Shown piece after piece: positions 25,005 through 32,992 of a stretch of DNA of 64,000 nt. The stretch comes from Nocardioides aurantiacus. GTDB taxonomy: Bacteria; Actinomycetota; Actinomycetes; Propionibacteriales; Nocardioidaceae. The DNA is taken from positions 3,038,001-3,102,000 of the forward strand of contig NZ_RKHO01000001.1 of NCBI RefSeq assembly GCF_003752505.1, given 5' to 3'. The translations under genes and the position numbers were made by a program. Within the stretch, counting starts at the first letter, position 1. Each line of letters begins with the position of its first letter. A model generated the notes under the pieces. The model did not search any database. It was given only the letters and a program-made list of their open reading frames with translations, and was not told the origin of the DNA.

Positions 25005-26132
25005 TCAGTCGTCGACCGCGGCCAGCTGGCCGCAGGCGCCGTCGATCTCGCTGCCGCGGGTGTCCCGCACGGTGGTGGGGACGCCCTTGGCCTCGAGGCG
25101 GCGGACGAACTCGCGCTCGTCGGCGGGGTCGCTGGCCGTCCACTTCGAGCCCGGCGTGGGGTTGAGCGGGATCAGGTTGACGTGGACCCAGCCCCAGTCG
25201 CCGTAGGAGTTGAGCAGGTCGCCCAGCAGGTCGGCGCGCCAGGCCTGGTCGTTGATGCCGCGCATCATGGCGTACTCGATGGAGACGCGGCGCTTGGTGA
25301 CCCGGGCGTAGTTCCAGGCGGCCTCGACGGCCTCGGCGACCTTCCAGCGGGTGTTGACGGGCACCAGCTCGTCGCGCAGCTCGTCGTCGGGTGCGTGCAG
25401 GCTCAGCGCGAGCGTGACCGGGATCCCCTCCTCGGTCAGCTGGTTGATCCGCGGGACCAGGCCGACGGTGGAGACGGTGATGCCGCGGGCCGACATGCCC
25501 AGGCCGTCGGGGGTCGGGTCGGTGAGGCGGCGCACGGCCCCGATGACGGCCTTGTAGTTGGCCATCGGCTCGCCCATGCCCATGAACACCACGTTGGAGA
25601 CGCGGCCGGGACCACCGGCGACCTCGTCACGCGCGAGCGCCCGGGCGCCGGCGACGACCTGCTCGACGATCTCGGCGGTCGACATGTTGCGCTGCAGACC
25701 ACCCTGGCCGGTGGCGCAGAACGGGCAGGCCATGCCGCAGCCGGCCTGGCTGGAGACGCACATCGTGACGCGGCCGGGGTAGCGCATCAGCACCGACTCC
25801 ACGAGCGCGCCGTCGAAGAGCTTCCACAGCGTCTTGACCGTGGTGCCCTTGTCGGCCTCGAGGGTGCGCAGCGGGGTCATCAGGTGGGGCAGCAGCCCGT
25901 CGACGAGCTCCTGGCGCTGACTGGCCGGCAGGTCGGTCATCTGCGCCGGGTCGTCGACCAGGCGCGAGAAGTAGTGGGTGGAGAGCTGCTTGGCGCGGAA
26001 GCCCGGCAGGCCCAGCTCCTCCAGGCGCGCCTTGCGCTCGGCGGCCGTGAGGTCGGCGAGGTGGCGCGGCGGCTTGCCGCGGCGCGGGGGCTCCTCGAAG
26101 ACGAGGGGCAGGGTCTTGAGGGGTTCACTCAT
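25005..26132 (-). CDS. rlmN: Dual-specificity rRNA/tRNA adenine-C2 methyltransferase RlmN
   Basis: A 375-residue radical SAM enzyme that methylates A2503 of 23S rRNA and A37 of some tRNAs. The cluster motif CxxxCxxC is CGMACPFC, followed by [21 protein letters not shown] and the C-terminal methyl-accepting Cys in GACGQL. The N-terminal helical substrate-recognition domain covers about the first 90 residues. In related genomes rlmN sits between cdsA and dxr; here unrelated genes have been inserted on both sides. GGAGG lies 12 bases upstream of the ATG. Confidence 0.95.
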   Translation of the reverse strand: MSEPLKTLPLVFEEPPRRGKPPRHLADLTAAERKARLEELGLPGFRAKQLSTHYFSRLVDDPAQMTDLPASQRQELVDGLLPHLMTPLRTLEADKGTTVKTLWKLFDGALVESVLMRYPGRVTMCVSSQAGCGMACPFCATGQGGLQRNMSTAEIVEQVVAGARALARDEVAGGPGRVSNVVFMGMGEPMANYKAVIGAVRRLTDPTPDGLGMSARGITVSTVGLVPRINQLTEEGIPVTLALSLHAPDDELRDELVPVNTRWKVAEAVEAAWNYARVTKRRVSIEYAMMRGINDQAWRADLLGDLLNSYGDWGWVHVNLIPLNPTPGSKWTASDPADEREFVRRLEAKGVPTTVRDTRGSEIDGACGQLAAVDD

Positions 26133-26195
26133 AGCCGGTCCATCCTCCCACCGGACCCGTGCCGCACCCCAATCGAGCGACCTGGGTCACGCGGC

Positions 26196-26585
26196 TCAGC
26201 CCGACGAGCCGAGCACGGCGACCAGGATGACCACGCACGCCCCGGCCAGCACGATCAGCACCGTCGCCGCCCCGGCGAGGAAGCCGATGGCCCACCAGCG
26301 GGTGCGCTCCACCACCAGCGCCGCCACCAGCCCGACGAGCTCCAGCACGCCGACGGCGAGCTGCGCGACACCTCCGACGGCGGGGTCCACCGACGGCAGC
26401 GCCGACAGCACGGCGGAGGGGATCGAGGTGAGGAAGGCCAGCACGAACATCAGCGGTGCGGCGAGGGCGAAGCCGATCCAGAACCTCGCCTTGTTGCTGA
26501 GCCCCGGACGGCCCGGGTGACCGGGCGGCGGGCTGCCGGGCGGGACCGGCGGACCGGCGTACGGCGGCGGCGGCTGCTGGCTCAT
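26196..26585 (-). CDS. Small membrane protein with proline-rich cytoplasmic head
   Basis: A 129-residue protein. The first 30 residues are Pro/Gly-rich (PPPPYAGPPVPPGSPPPG), followed by three hydrophobic helices (around WIGFALAAPLMFVLAFL, LAVGVLELVGLVAALVV and TVLIVLAGACVVILVAVL). Such Pro-rich-head, few-helix proteins are common in actinobacteria and have no assigned function. It lies 39 bases after the last tightly packed gene of the radical SAM operon and 63 bases before rlmN, so it could be the last member of that operon or an independent gene. Confidence 0.6.
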   Translation of the reverse strand: MSQQPPPPYAGPPVPPGSPPPGHPGRPGLSNKARFWIGFALAAPLMFVLAFLTSIPSAVLSALPSVDPAVGGVAQLAVGVLELVGLVAALVVERTRWWAIGFLAGAATVLIVLAGACVVILVAVLGSSG

Positions 26586-26624
26586 CGGTGGTCCTCCCGG
26601 TGGGGTCGTGGGACGGCGAGGGGG

Positions 26625-26930
26625 TCAGACACCGACGTGCCCGCCCGTCAGGGCGTACGCCGTGCCGGCCGCTCCGGCGACCGCCAGCGCGACCAGGTAG
26701 GCGATCACCAGCCGGGTGTCGCCGAGCCTGCAGCGGGACCGGAGCAGCCCGGCCCGTCGGGCGCGGGTGTAGCCGACCGCGCCGAGCACCGCGAACCCGA
26801 GCAGCGCGACGGGACCCAGCAGCCAGGCGAGCAGGGCCACGGTGGCGTAGACGCACAGCCGCAGCGGGTCGAACGACTCGTGCGCCGGCGCCTCCTCGTG
26901 GGGCGGCGCGACCTGCCGCGGGTCGCTCAC
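26625..26930 (-). CDS. Two-helix membrane protein at the end of the radical SAM operon
   Basis: A 101-residue protein. A polar head (PHEEAPAHESFDPLR) is followed by two hydrophobic segments (YATVALLAWLLGPVALLGF and VIAYLVALAVAGAAGTAY) separated by a basic loop [13 protein letters not shown]. No family recognised. GTG 26930 overlaps the stop of the radical SAM gene as GTGA, so translation is coupled to it. The frame is open far upstream but that region codes the radical SAM enzyme in another frame. A membrane-anchoring or accessory role for the enzyme is a reasonable guess and no more. Confidence 0.62.
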   Translation of the reverse strand: MSDPRQVAPPHEEAPAHESFDPLRLCVYATVALLAWLLGPVALLGFAVLGAVGYTRARRAGLLRSRCRLGDTRLVIAYLVALAVAGAAGTAYALTGGHVGV

Positions 26931-28537
26931 CGCGGCACCAGCGGCAGCCCGGCCGCGCTCGAGATCCGGCTGCGCGACAGCGGCGCCCACGCCTGCACCG
27001 CGCAGAACGGCGCGCACTGGTGGGCGGGCTCCCCCGCCTCGTCGCGCCCGACGGTGGCGACGTGCACGCAGCACTGCGTGAGCCGCTCCTCGATCATCGT
27101 GTTCATGTCCATGAACGGCTTGACCGTCACGCGCAGCACCCGCTCCCCCAGCAGCCGCCGCAGCCGCTGGTGGCCGCCGGGCAGGCGCGAGGCGGCCAGT
27201 GTCGTGAGCGTGCCGATGCCGAGGTCGCAGGCGGTGCAGATGTCCTTCCAGATCGAGCCCATGCTCGGGTGCGACAGCGACGACTGCTCCGAGAGCAGGT
27301 CGAGCAGCGACTGCTTGACCACGCCGCGCAGCTGGTCGGGGATGGCGTCGTCGGCGATCCGGTTGGCCAGCACGTCGGGCTCGAGGTCGAGCCACTGCTT
27401 GAGGCGCTCGTGGCCGACCAGGGAGACCAGCGAGCGCCAGCTGCCGGAGTCGTCGCGCAGCAGGTAGCCCACCGAGCAGCAGTGCGGGTGCGAGCACGGC
27501 AGCGCGGTCAGGTCGCGCCAGGTGACCACCCCGGCCGTCTGCTCCTCCAGCCGCGCGAGCACCCCGGTGTGGGTGAGCCGGTCCATCGGGTCCAGGCCGG
27601 CCGAGCGGCCCGAGCCGAAGACCGGCTGGATGGTCACGCCCCCGACGTACGGCGTGTCCAGGGCGCGCTCGAGCACCACGCCGATCTCGTCGTCGTTGAC
27701 GCCGAGCGCCGCGGTCATGGTCAGCGTGGTGAAGATGCCGGCGCCCGAGAGCCGCTCGACGGCACGCTCCTTGAAGCGGCGGATGTCGGCGCCGCGGTGG
27801 TGGACCGAGGCCTCGGCCGACTCCCCGTCGTACTGCAGGTAGACCTCGACCCGCTCCCGGTGCCGCGTCAGCAGCGCCAGCAGGTCGTCGTCCCGGGCGA
27901 TGGCCAGGCCGTTGGTGTTGACCAGCACCCGCACCACGGGACGGGCGGCGACGGCGTCGAGCAGCTCGGCCAGCCAGGGGTAGAGCGTCGGCTCGCCGCC
28001 GCTGAGCATGAGCACGTCGATGCGGCCGCGCTCCCGGGCCAGGCGGGCGTCGATCGAGGCCAGCACCTGCTCCAGCGGCGCCACCGAGGCCAGCGCGGGC
28101 GCCGAGGCGGCGAAGCAGGTCGGGCACTTGAGGTTGCAGTGGTCGAGCAGGTCCTCCAGCAGGATGCAGGTGTGCTGGGTCTGCATCTCCGGCAGCCCGT
28201 GCTCGTAGGCCGCGGGCACCGGCGCGAAGTTGCCGACCAGGTCGGGCGTGTGGACCTTGGTCGGCGCCGTCCACTGCTCGAGGTAGGTCAGGATCTCCGG
28301 CGACTCGTCGTACAGCGTGCGCACCAGGCCGTGGCCGGCGCAGCCGCGCTCGAGCCAGATGCGGCCGTCACGCTCCACCAGCCAGCCCGAGAGCCGCTGC
28401 ACCTCGGCGAGCGGCCGGTCGGGCCGCTCCTCGTGGCACAGCGGGCAGAAGGCGTTGACGTAGCGGTGGACCCGGTCGCCGCGCAGGGGCATCCCCGGGC
28501 CGCGGGCCGGGACCGGACCGGTCGGTGGTGCGGTCAT
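26927..28537 (-). CDS. Radical SAM enzyme of the Tes/MJ0619 (tetraether lipid synthase) type
   Basis: A 536-residue enzyme. The N-terminal metal site CPLC (C31, C34) with a later GCAGHG resembles the rubredoxin-like centre of MJ0619-type proteins. The radical SAM core has C134-x3-C138-x2-C141 (CNLKCPTC), LSGGEPT near 178, VNTNGLAI, YLQYDG and GVNDDEIG. Extra cysteines follow in PCSHPHCC, DICTACD and, near the end, CCVHV plus QCAPFC, matching the auxiliary-cluster region of the family. Archaeal Tes joins two lipid tails by sp3 C-C bond formation to make membrane-spanning lipids. ATG 28537 overlaps the Lgt-like stop (ATGA) and the stop overlaps the next start (GTGA). The exact substrate here is unknown. 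Confidence 0.8.
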   Translation of the reverse strand: MTAPPTGPVPARGPGMPLRGDRVHRYVNAFCPLCHEERPDRPLAEVQRLSGWLVERDGRIWLERGCAGHGLVRTLYDESPEILTYLEQWTAPTKVHTPDLVGNFAPVPAAYEHGLPEMQTQHTCILLEDLLDHCNLKCPTCFAASAPALASVAPLEQVLASIDARLARERGRIDVLMLSGGEPTLYPWLAELLDAVAARPVVRVLVNTNGLAIARDDDLLALLTRHRERVEVYLQYDGESAEASVHHRGADIRRFKERAVERLSGAGIFTTLTMTAALGVNDDEIGVVLERALDTPYVGGVTIQPVFGSGRSAGLDPMDRLTHTGVLARLEEQTAGVVTWRDLTALPCSHPHCCSVGYLLRDDSGSWRSLVSLVGHERLKQWLDLEPDVLANRIADDAIPDQLRGVVKQSLLDLLSEQSSLSHPSMGSIWKDICTACDLGIGTLTTLAASRLPGGHQRLRRLLGERVLRVTVKPFMDMNTMIEERLTQCCVHVATVGRDEAGEPAHQCAPFCAVQAWAPLSRSRISSAAGLPLVPR

Positions 28538-29271
28538 CGGGCGACCAGCTCCTCGGTGGTGGTGCCGGTGGGGCCGCGGTAGGCGCCGGAGCGCCACCGC
28601 AGCGCGATGCGCAGCAGCACCAGCGGGACGGTGACGGCGAGGAACAGCTGCGGCCGGGTCAGGCCGGCCCACACCACCTCGTTGCCGCGGGAGAGCTCGA
28701 TGACGAACCGGAAGATCCCGTACGCCGCGACCCACCACACGAACAGCTCGCCCGGGGGGAGCGACCGGTGCCGCAGCCACCACCAGACCACGGCGAAGCT
28801 CGCGACGTGGAAGCCGATCTCGGGGACGAAGGACCAGTTGGTGCCGCCGCCCGGACGTGGCTCGGTCAGCAGGCAGCCGACCCGCCCCACCGCCATCCCG
28901 AGCGCCACCGCGGGGGCGAACAGGTCGCCGGTGCGCAGCCGGTAGCCCACCAGCCGCTTGGCCACGTGCACCCCGAGCCAGGCGCCGACCAGGCCGCCGA
29001 GGACGCTGCGGTTGCCGCGCAGCCACTGCTCGACCAGCGTCGCGTTGTCGCGGAGGTCGGCGTGCTGCAGCCAGGTGCCGAGCCGCATGAGCAGCGCGCC
29101 GCCGACCAGCGCACCGGTGACCACGACGAGCAGCCGGTCGTCGGTGTGCCCGCGCCGGCGGGCCTCGACGACGAAGACGCCGACCGCCACGGCGACCCCC
29201 AGCGCCACGAAGGTGCCGTGGGTGTCGACCGGCAGCGGGACGCCCAGCAGGTCACCGAGGGTGGGGAACAA
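28534..29271 (-). CDS. Lgt-like integral membrane protein
   Basis: A 245-residue polytopic protein with the layout of prolipoprotein diacylglyceryl transferase: DTHGTF near the N-terminus, RSVLGGLVGAWLG, APAVALGMAVGRVGCLLTE and a late RGNEVVW segment. The Lgt signature GRxGNFxNgE is altered to GRVGCLLTEP, so it keeps the Arg and an acidic residue but not the full motif; it is probably a paralogue, not the housekeeping Lgt. The start is TTG 29271, supported by GGAAGGAG six bases upstream. It overlaps the upstream gene by 20 bases and the radical SAM gene by ATGA. A lipid substrate shared with its neighbour is likely but unproven. Confidence 0.78.
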   Translation of the reverse strand: MFPTLGDLLGVPLPVDTHGTFVALGVAVAVGVFVVEARRRGHTDDRLLVVVTGALVGGALLMRLGTWLQHADLRDNATLVEQWLRGNRSVLGGLVGAWLGVHVAKRLVGYRLRTGDLFAPAVALGMAVGRVGCLLTEPRPGGGTNWSFVPEIGFHVASFAVVWWWLRHRSLPPGELFVWWVAAYGIFRFVIELSRGNEVVWAGLTRPQLFLAVTVPLVLLRIALRWRSGAYRGPTGTTTEELVAR

Positions 29272-29992
29272 CCGCCGCTCCTTCCGGGACGCGTCCGCCG
29301 CGTGGGCGACACCCTGCCACGGCGGCCGTCACCACCGTCCACACCACGAGCACGACCCCGACCTCCGCCACGACGTACGCCGGCCAGGGACCGAGCAGGT
29401 CGAGCAGCGACCCACCCGACGGCTTGCCGTTGAGGTAGCCGTAGTTGGTGCCGATCGCGGCGTTGAGCACCATCACCGAGACCACCCACGCCAGCGTGGC
29501 CGCCACGGCGACGCGCAGCCCGCGCCAGCTCGGACGGCCCTGACCGGTGGCACCGAGGTGGACCGCCGACCAGATCGTCAGCAGGTGCATCGACCAGAAC
29601 ATCAGGTAGCGGGGGTCCGGGAACGTCTCCACCAGCGCCGGGGTGAGCACCGCCTGCGGCACCAGCGTCACGCCCCACAGCAGCAGCACCTGGGCGGGGC
29701 GCCGACGTCCCGTCCACAGCGCCCAGGCCGCCAGCATCCAGGCCAGGTCGCAGATCTGCAGCGGCAGCGAGGTGCCGAGCCGGAAGTCGCCGGGCAGCAG
29801 CTGCAGCACCTGCAGCGGCACCGTGGTCACGACCAGCAGCACCGCCACCGCGCGCCGGAACGACGGCTCCACCCCCCGAGCACGGAGCCGTCGTCCCAGC
29901 CACACGGCTCCCGCGCACCCGACCAGGCAGACCACGAGCCACGCGAGGTGGTCGGGTCCGAAGGCCTGGAACCGGGCGTCGGCGGGATCCAT
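29252..29992 (-). CDS. YwaF/TIGR02206-family membrane protein
   Basis: A 246-residue protein with six or seven transmembrane helices. Family marks are LPLQICDLAWMLAAW, YLMFWSMHLLTIW and NYGYLNGKPSGGSLLDLLG followed by PWPAYV. The family is widespread and uncharacterised. ATG 29992 has GGAAGGA nine bases upstream and is the first gene of the operon YwaF-like, Lgt-like, radical SAM, small membrane protein. Its last 20 bases overlap the start of the Lgt-like gene, so the two are translationally linked. Function unknown; the context points to membrane lipid handling. Confidence 0.82.
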   Translation of the reverse strand: MDPADARFQAFGPDHLAWLVVCLVGCAGAVWLGRRLRARGVEPSFRRAVAVLLVVTTVPLQVLQLLPGDFRLGTSLPLQICDLAWMLAAWALWTGRRRPAQVLLLWGVTLVPQAVLTPALVETFPDPRYLMFWSMHLLTIWSAVHLGATGQGRPSWRGLRVAVAATLAWVVSVMVLNAAIGTNYGYLNGKPSGGSLLDLLGPWPAYVVAEVGVVLVVWTVVTAAVAGCRPRGGRVPEGAAVVPHPR

Positions 29993-30108
29993 GTCGTGAT
30001 CCTTCCGGGGTCACGGGGCGACGTCATGGGTGCAGGTACTCAGGACGACCCGGGTACCCGACGTCATCCTGGGGCCCGCCGGCGTCCTCCCGGGGCCATC
30101 ATGGACCC

Positions 30109-31146
30109 GTGCCCTGGGTGCTGCACGTCGACATGGACCAGTTCATCGCCGCGGTCGAGGTCCTGCGCCGTCCCGAGCTCGCCGGCCGGCCGGTGGTGGT
30201 GGGCGGACGCGGCGACCCGACCGAGCGGGCGGTGGTGGCCACCGCGAGCTACGAGGCGCGCGAGCACGGCGTGCGGTCGGGCATGCCGCTGAAGACCGCC
30301 GTACGACGCTGCCCGGACGCCGTCCTCCTGCCCAGCGACCACGCGGCGTACGACGCGGCCTCGGCGGTCGTCATGGACACGCTGCGCGCCCAACCGGGTG
30401 CCGTGGTGCAGGTGCTCGGCTGGGACGAGGCGTTCGTCGGCGTCACCACCGACGACCCCGAGGCGTGGGCCCGCGCCGCGCAGGAGGCGGTCCTGGCCGC
30501 GACCGGGCTGCACTGCAGCGTCGGGATCGGCGACACCACGGTCCGCGCCAAGACCGCCACCGACCTCGGCAAGCCCCGCGGCCGGTTCCGGCTGACCCGG
30601 GAGAACTGGTTCGCGGTCATGGGCGAGCGCCCCGCGCGCGACCTGTGGGGCGTGGGCAGCCGCATCGCGGCGCGGCTGGCCGCGCTCGGCATCGCCACCG
30701 TCCGCGACCTCGCGGCGGCGGACGACGGGGTGCTCGCCGCGGAGTTCGGTCCCCGCACCGGCCCCTACCTGGGCCGACTGGGACGCGGGGTGAGCACCGA
30801 CGTCGTGGACGACACCCCGTGGGTGGCCCGCGCCCACGGCCGCGAGACGACCTACCAGCGCGACCTGCAGCCCGGGCCGGAGGTCGGGGCGGCGCTGCTC
30901 GAGCTGGCCACCCGGGTCGTCGACGACGTCCGCGCCGAGGGACGCGCCTGCGTCCGCGTGCACCTCAAGGTCAGGTTCGCGCCGTTCTCCACCGTGACCC
31001 GCTCACGCACGCTCCCCACCCCGACGTACGACGCGCAGCTGGTCGCCGCGACGGCAGCCGACCTGCTCGCCGCGCTGGACGACGACCGACCGGTGCGCCT
31101 GCTCGGCGTGCGGGCCGAGATGGAGGCCCCGGAGGGCGGCTACTGA
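30109..31146 (+). CDS. dinB: Y-family DNA polymerase (DinB/Pol IV type)
   Basis: A 345-residue translesion polymerase. Catalytic acids lie in HVDMDQF (D8, D10 region) and GWDEAFVGV (D and E); the steric/fidelity region is ATASYEAREHGVRSGMPL. A helix-hairpin-helix thumb region (LWGVGSRIAARLAALGI) and little-finger domain follow. The C-terminus stops shortly after RLLGVRAEM with no evident QLxLF-type clamp-binding tail, so clamp interaction may be weak or use another site. It starts at GTG 30109, with CATCAT six bases upstream. It overlaps the convergent phospholipase-like gene by 7 bases. Confidence 0.86.
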   Translation: MPWVLHVDMDQFIAAVEVLRRPELAGRPVVVGGRGDPTERAVVATASYEAREHGVRSGMPLKTAVRRCPDAVLLPSDHAAYDAASAVVMDTLRAQPGAVVQVLGWDEAFVGVTTDDPEAWARAAQEAVLAATGLHCSVGIGDTTVRAKTATDLGKPRGRFRLTRENWFAVMGERPARDLWGVGSRIAARLAALGIATVRDLAAADDGVLAAEFGPRTGPYLGRLGRGVSTDVVDDTPWVARAHGRETTYQRDLQPGPEVGAALLELATRVVDDVRAEGRACVRVHLKVRFAPFSTVTRSRTLPTPTYDAQLVAATAADLLAALDDDRPVRLLGVRAEMEAPEGGY

Positions 31147-32852
31147 GGCGGGACCACGTCGTCGGGGTCGCTGGTGAGGCTGTCGGCGAGGCGGCTCAGC
31201 TCGGCCGTCCCGGGCCCGACCACCGAGGGGTCGAGGCGGGCGGTGGAAGGCACCGTGGCACAGCGCGAGGTGGTGGCGCGCATCTGGTCCCAGTAGCCCA
31301 GGTAGGCGGTGTGCGCGCCGGCGATCGCCGTCCGCGAGGTCCCGGTCGCAGCCGCGGTGGACAGGCGCAGCACGGCCTCGTCGTTGCGCCTCAGCGCGTT
31401 GTAGCCGAGGTTCTGGGCCCCGGTCCAGATGCTCCGGTCGACGCGCCCCAGGCCGTCCACGCCGTCGATGGCGATCAGCTTCTCGTGCACCCCGGTGGTG
31501 CAGCGGACGTTCAGACCGTCCTGGAGCATCCGGGCGACACCGGCGGTCTGCGCCGTCCCGACGGGCTGGTTGACCACGACCCGGACGTCGCATCCCTGGG
31601 CCTGCAGTCGCGCCAGCGCGTCGAGGATGCGCGGTCGGCTCGGCGTGACGAACATCTGGGCGACCCGGACCGTCCGGTGGGTCGCCGTGCAGGAGAAGCG
31701 TTCCAGGGCGTAGGCCATCCGGTCGGAGGTGTGCTGCGGGGAGAAGCTGACGCTGCTGCCGCGACCCGCCGTGCCCGGCCGCTCGGCGCTGGGTTCGGCC
31801 CACACCCCGTTGCCGAGGGTCATCGTGTAGCCCTCAGCGGTCGCACCGAAGCTGCGTCGGGCCGTGGCCCAGCTCCCACAGCGCGACGCGTCGGCGCAGC
31901 TGAGCAGCTGCTCGAACTGCACGCGGAACTCCCGGGTCAGCACCGGGTCGTCGTACTGCAGGACCGTGCTCTGCCAGTTGTTGTTGAACTGGGCGCGGCT
32001 CCAGTTGCCGGTCGAGCTCAGCACCAGGGGGTCGACGTCGCCGGCCCAACGCATGTCGGTGATCGTCATGAACTTGTGGTGCTGGATGCCCTGCGTGCCC
32101 CCGGTCGTGCTGACCGGGACGACGCTGTGGCACCCGAAGTCGCAGGTGACGACGTCGGCGAAGGTGCGCAGCTTGAGGTAGCTGGCCCGCAGCTCCAGTC
32201 CCGGGCGGACCAGACGACCCTCGAGCAGCACCCGCACCTTCACGCCGCGGTAGCGGGCCATCCGCTCCAGGGAGTCGACGATCAGGTTGGCCTCGGTCCA
32301 CGAGCTGGCGTAGTAGCGGATGAAGTACATCGCGATGTCGATGCGCGACCCACGCTGCGCCGAGCAGATGGTCTGCGCGATCTTCCGCGCCGCGGTGGAC
32401 GCGCCCGTCCCACCGGGCCGGTTGAAGAGGACCTCGGTGCCGTTGGCCGGAGCCGAGCGCGAGGTGCAGGACAGCGCGGAGAGGGTGAAGGACCGGGACA
32501 CCGCGGCGGCGTAGGAGCGACTGCCGGCGTAGCGCACCCGGAAGCTCGCGGTGCTGCTGAGCGTCACGTCGAAGCCGAACCTCCGCACCGAGGTGGTGCG
32601 GGTGCTGGCCGCGGTCCTCCACGACGAGCCCACCTTGCGCTGCAGGCTCACCGTGGATCGAGCGGGCGCGCTGGCGACGCCGGTCACCCGCACCCGGTCG
32701 CCCTTGAGACCGGCACGGGTGCCGCTGTCCAGGCTGACCGACACCCGGCGCTTGGCGGCCTCGGCCGTGCTGGTCCCGCTGATCACCAGTGCCAGCGCCA
32801 GCACCGCGAGCAGCAGCAGCCGCAACGGCCGACCGGACGAGGTGGGCGTCAT
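31140..32852 (-). CDS. Secreted phospholipase D-like protein with N-terminal beta-domain
   Basis: A 570-residue precursor: signal peptide (LLLLAVLALALVISG, cleavage near AEAA), an Ig/adhesin-like beta-rich domain to about residue 125 (KRRVSVSLDSGTRAGL and repeated Ser/Arg strands), then two PLD half-sites. The second HKD motif is canonical (HEKLIAID, then WTGAQNLG). The first reads HHKFMTITD with one extra residue before Asp, followed by SSTGNWS, so it deviates slightly. PLD-family enzymes hydrolyse phosphodiesters; the real substrate could be phospholipid or nucleic acid. ATG 32852 is chosen with GGAG five bases upstream. Confidence 0.8.
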   Translation of the reverse strand: MTPTSSGRPLRLLLLAVLALALVISGTSTAEAAKRRVSVSLDSGTRAGLKGDRVRVTGVASAPARSTVSLQRKVGSSWRTAASTRTTSVRRFGFDVTLSSTASFRVRYAGSRSYAAAVSRSFTLSALSCTSRSAPANGTEVLFNRPGGTGASTAARKIAQTICSAQRGSRIDIAMYFIRYYASSWTEANLIVDSLERMARYRGVKVRVLLEGRLVRPGLELRASYLKLRTFADVVTCDFGCHSVVPVSTTGGTQGIQHHKFMTITDMRWAGDVDPLVLSSTGNWSRAQFNNNWQSTVLQYDDPVLTREFRVQFEQLLSCADASRCGSWATARRSFGATAEGYTMTLGNGVWAEPSAERPGTAGRGSSVSFSPQHTSDRMAYALERFSCTATHRTVRVAQMFVTPSRPRILDALARLQAQGCDVRVVVNQPVGTAQTAGVARMLQDGLNVRCTTGVHEKLIAIDGVDGLGRVDRSIWTGAQNLGYNALRRNDEAVLRLSTAAATGTSRTAIAGAHTAYLGYWDQMRATTSRCATVPSTARLDPSVVGPGTAELSRLADSLTSDPDDVVPPQ

Positions 32853-32992
32853 GGTCACTCCAGGGTTCCGAGCGCTCTGCCGACCAGGACGGCGAGACCC
32901 CGCATCCTAGACACTTCCGAGTCGCCGTCACGCCGGTACGACCGAAACGCGACCCTGCGTCCCACCCGTTGGGCAGCGACGCGGGAGCTCGA

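Noticed and set aside
24603-27467. 954-codon open frame on the plus strand
   Set aside because: Antisense to rlmN and the radical SAM operon, with shadow composition (Gly/Asp/His/Val-rich) and no recognisable motif.
28534-29271. Housekeeping Lgt
   Set aside because: The GRxGNFxNgE signature is not conserved and the genomic context differs, so it is called only Lgt-like.
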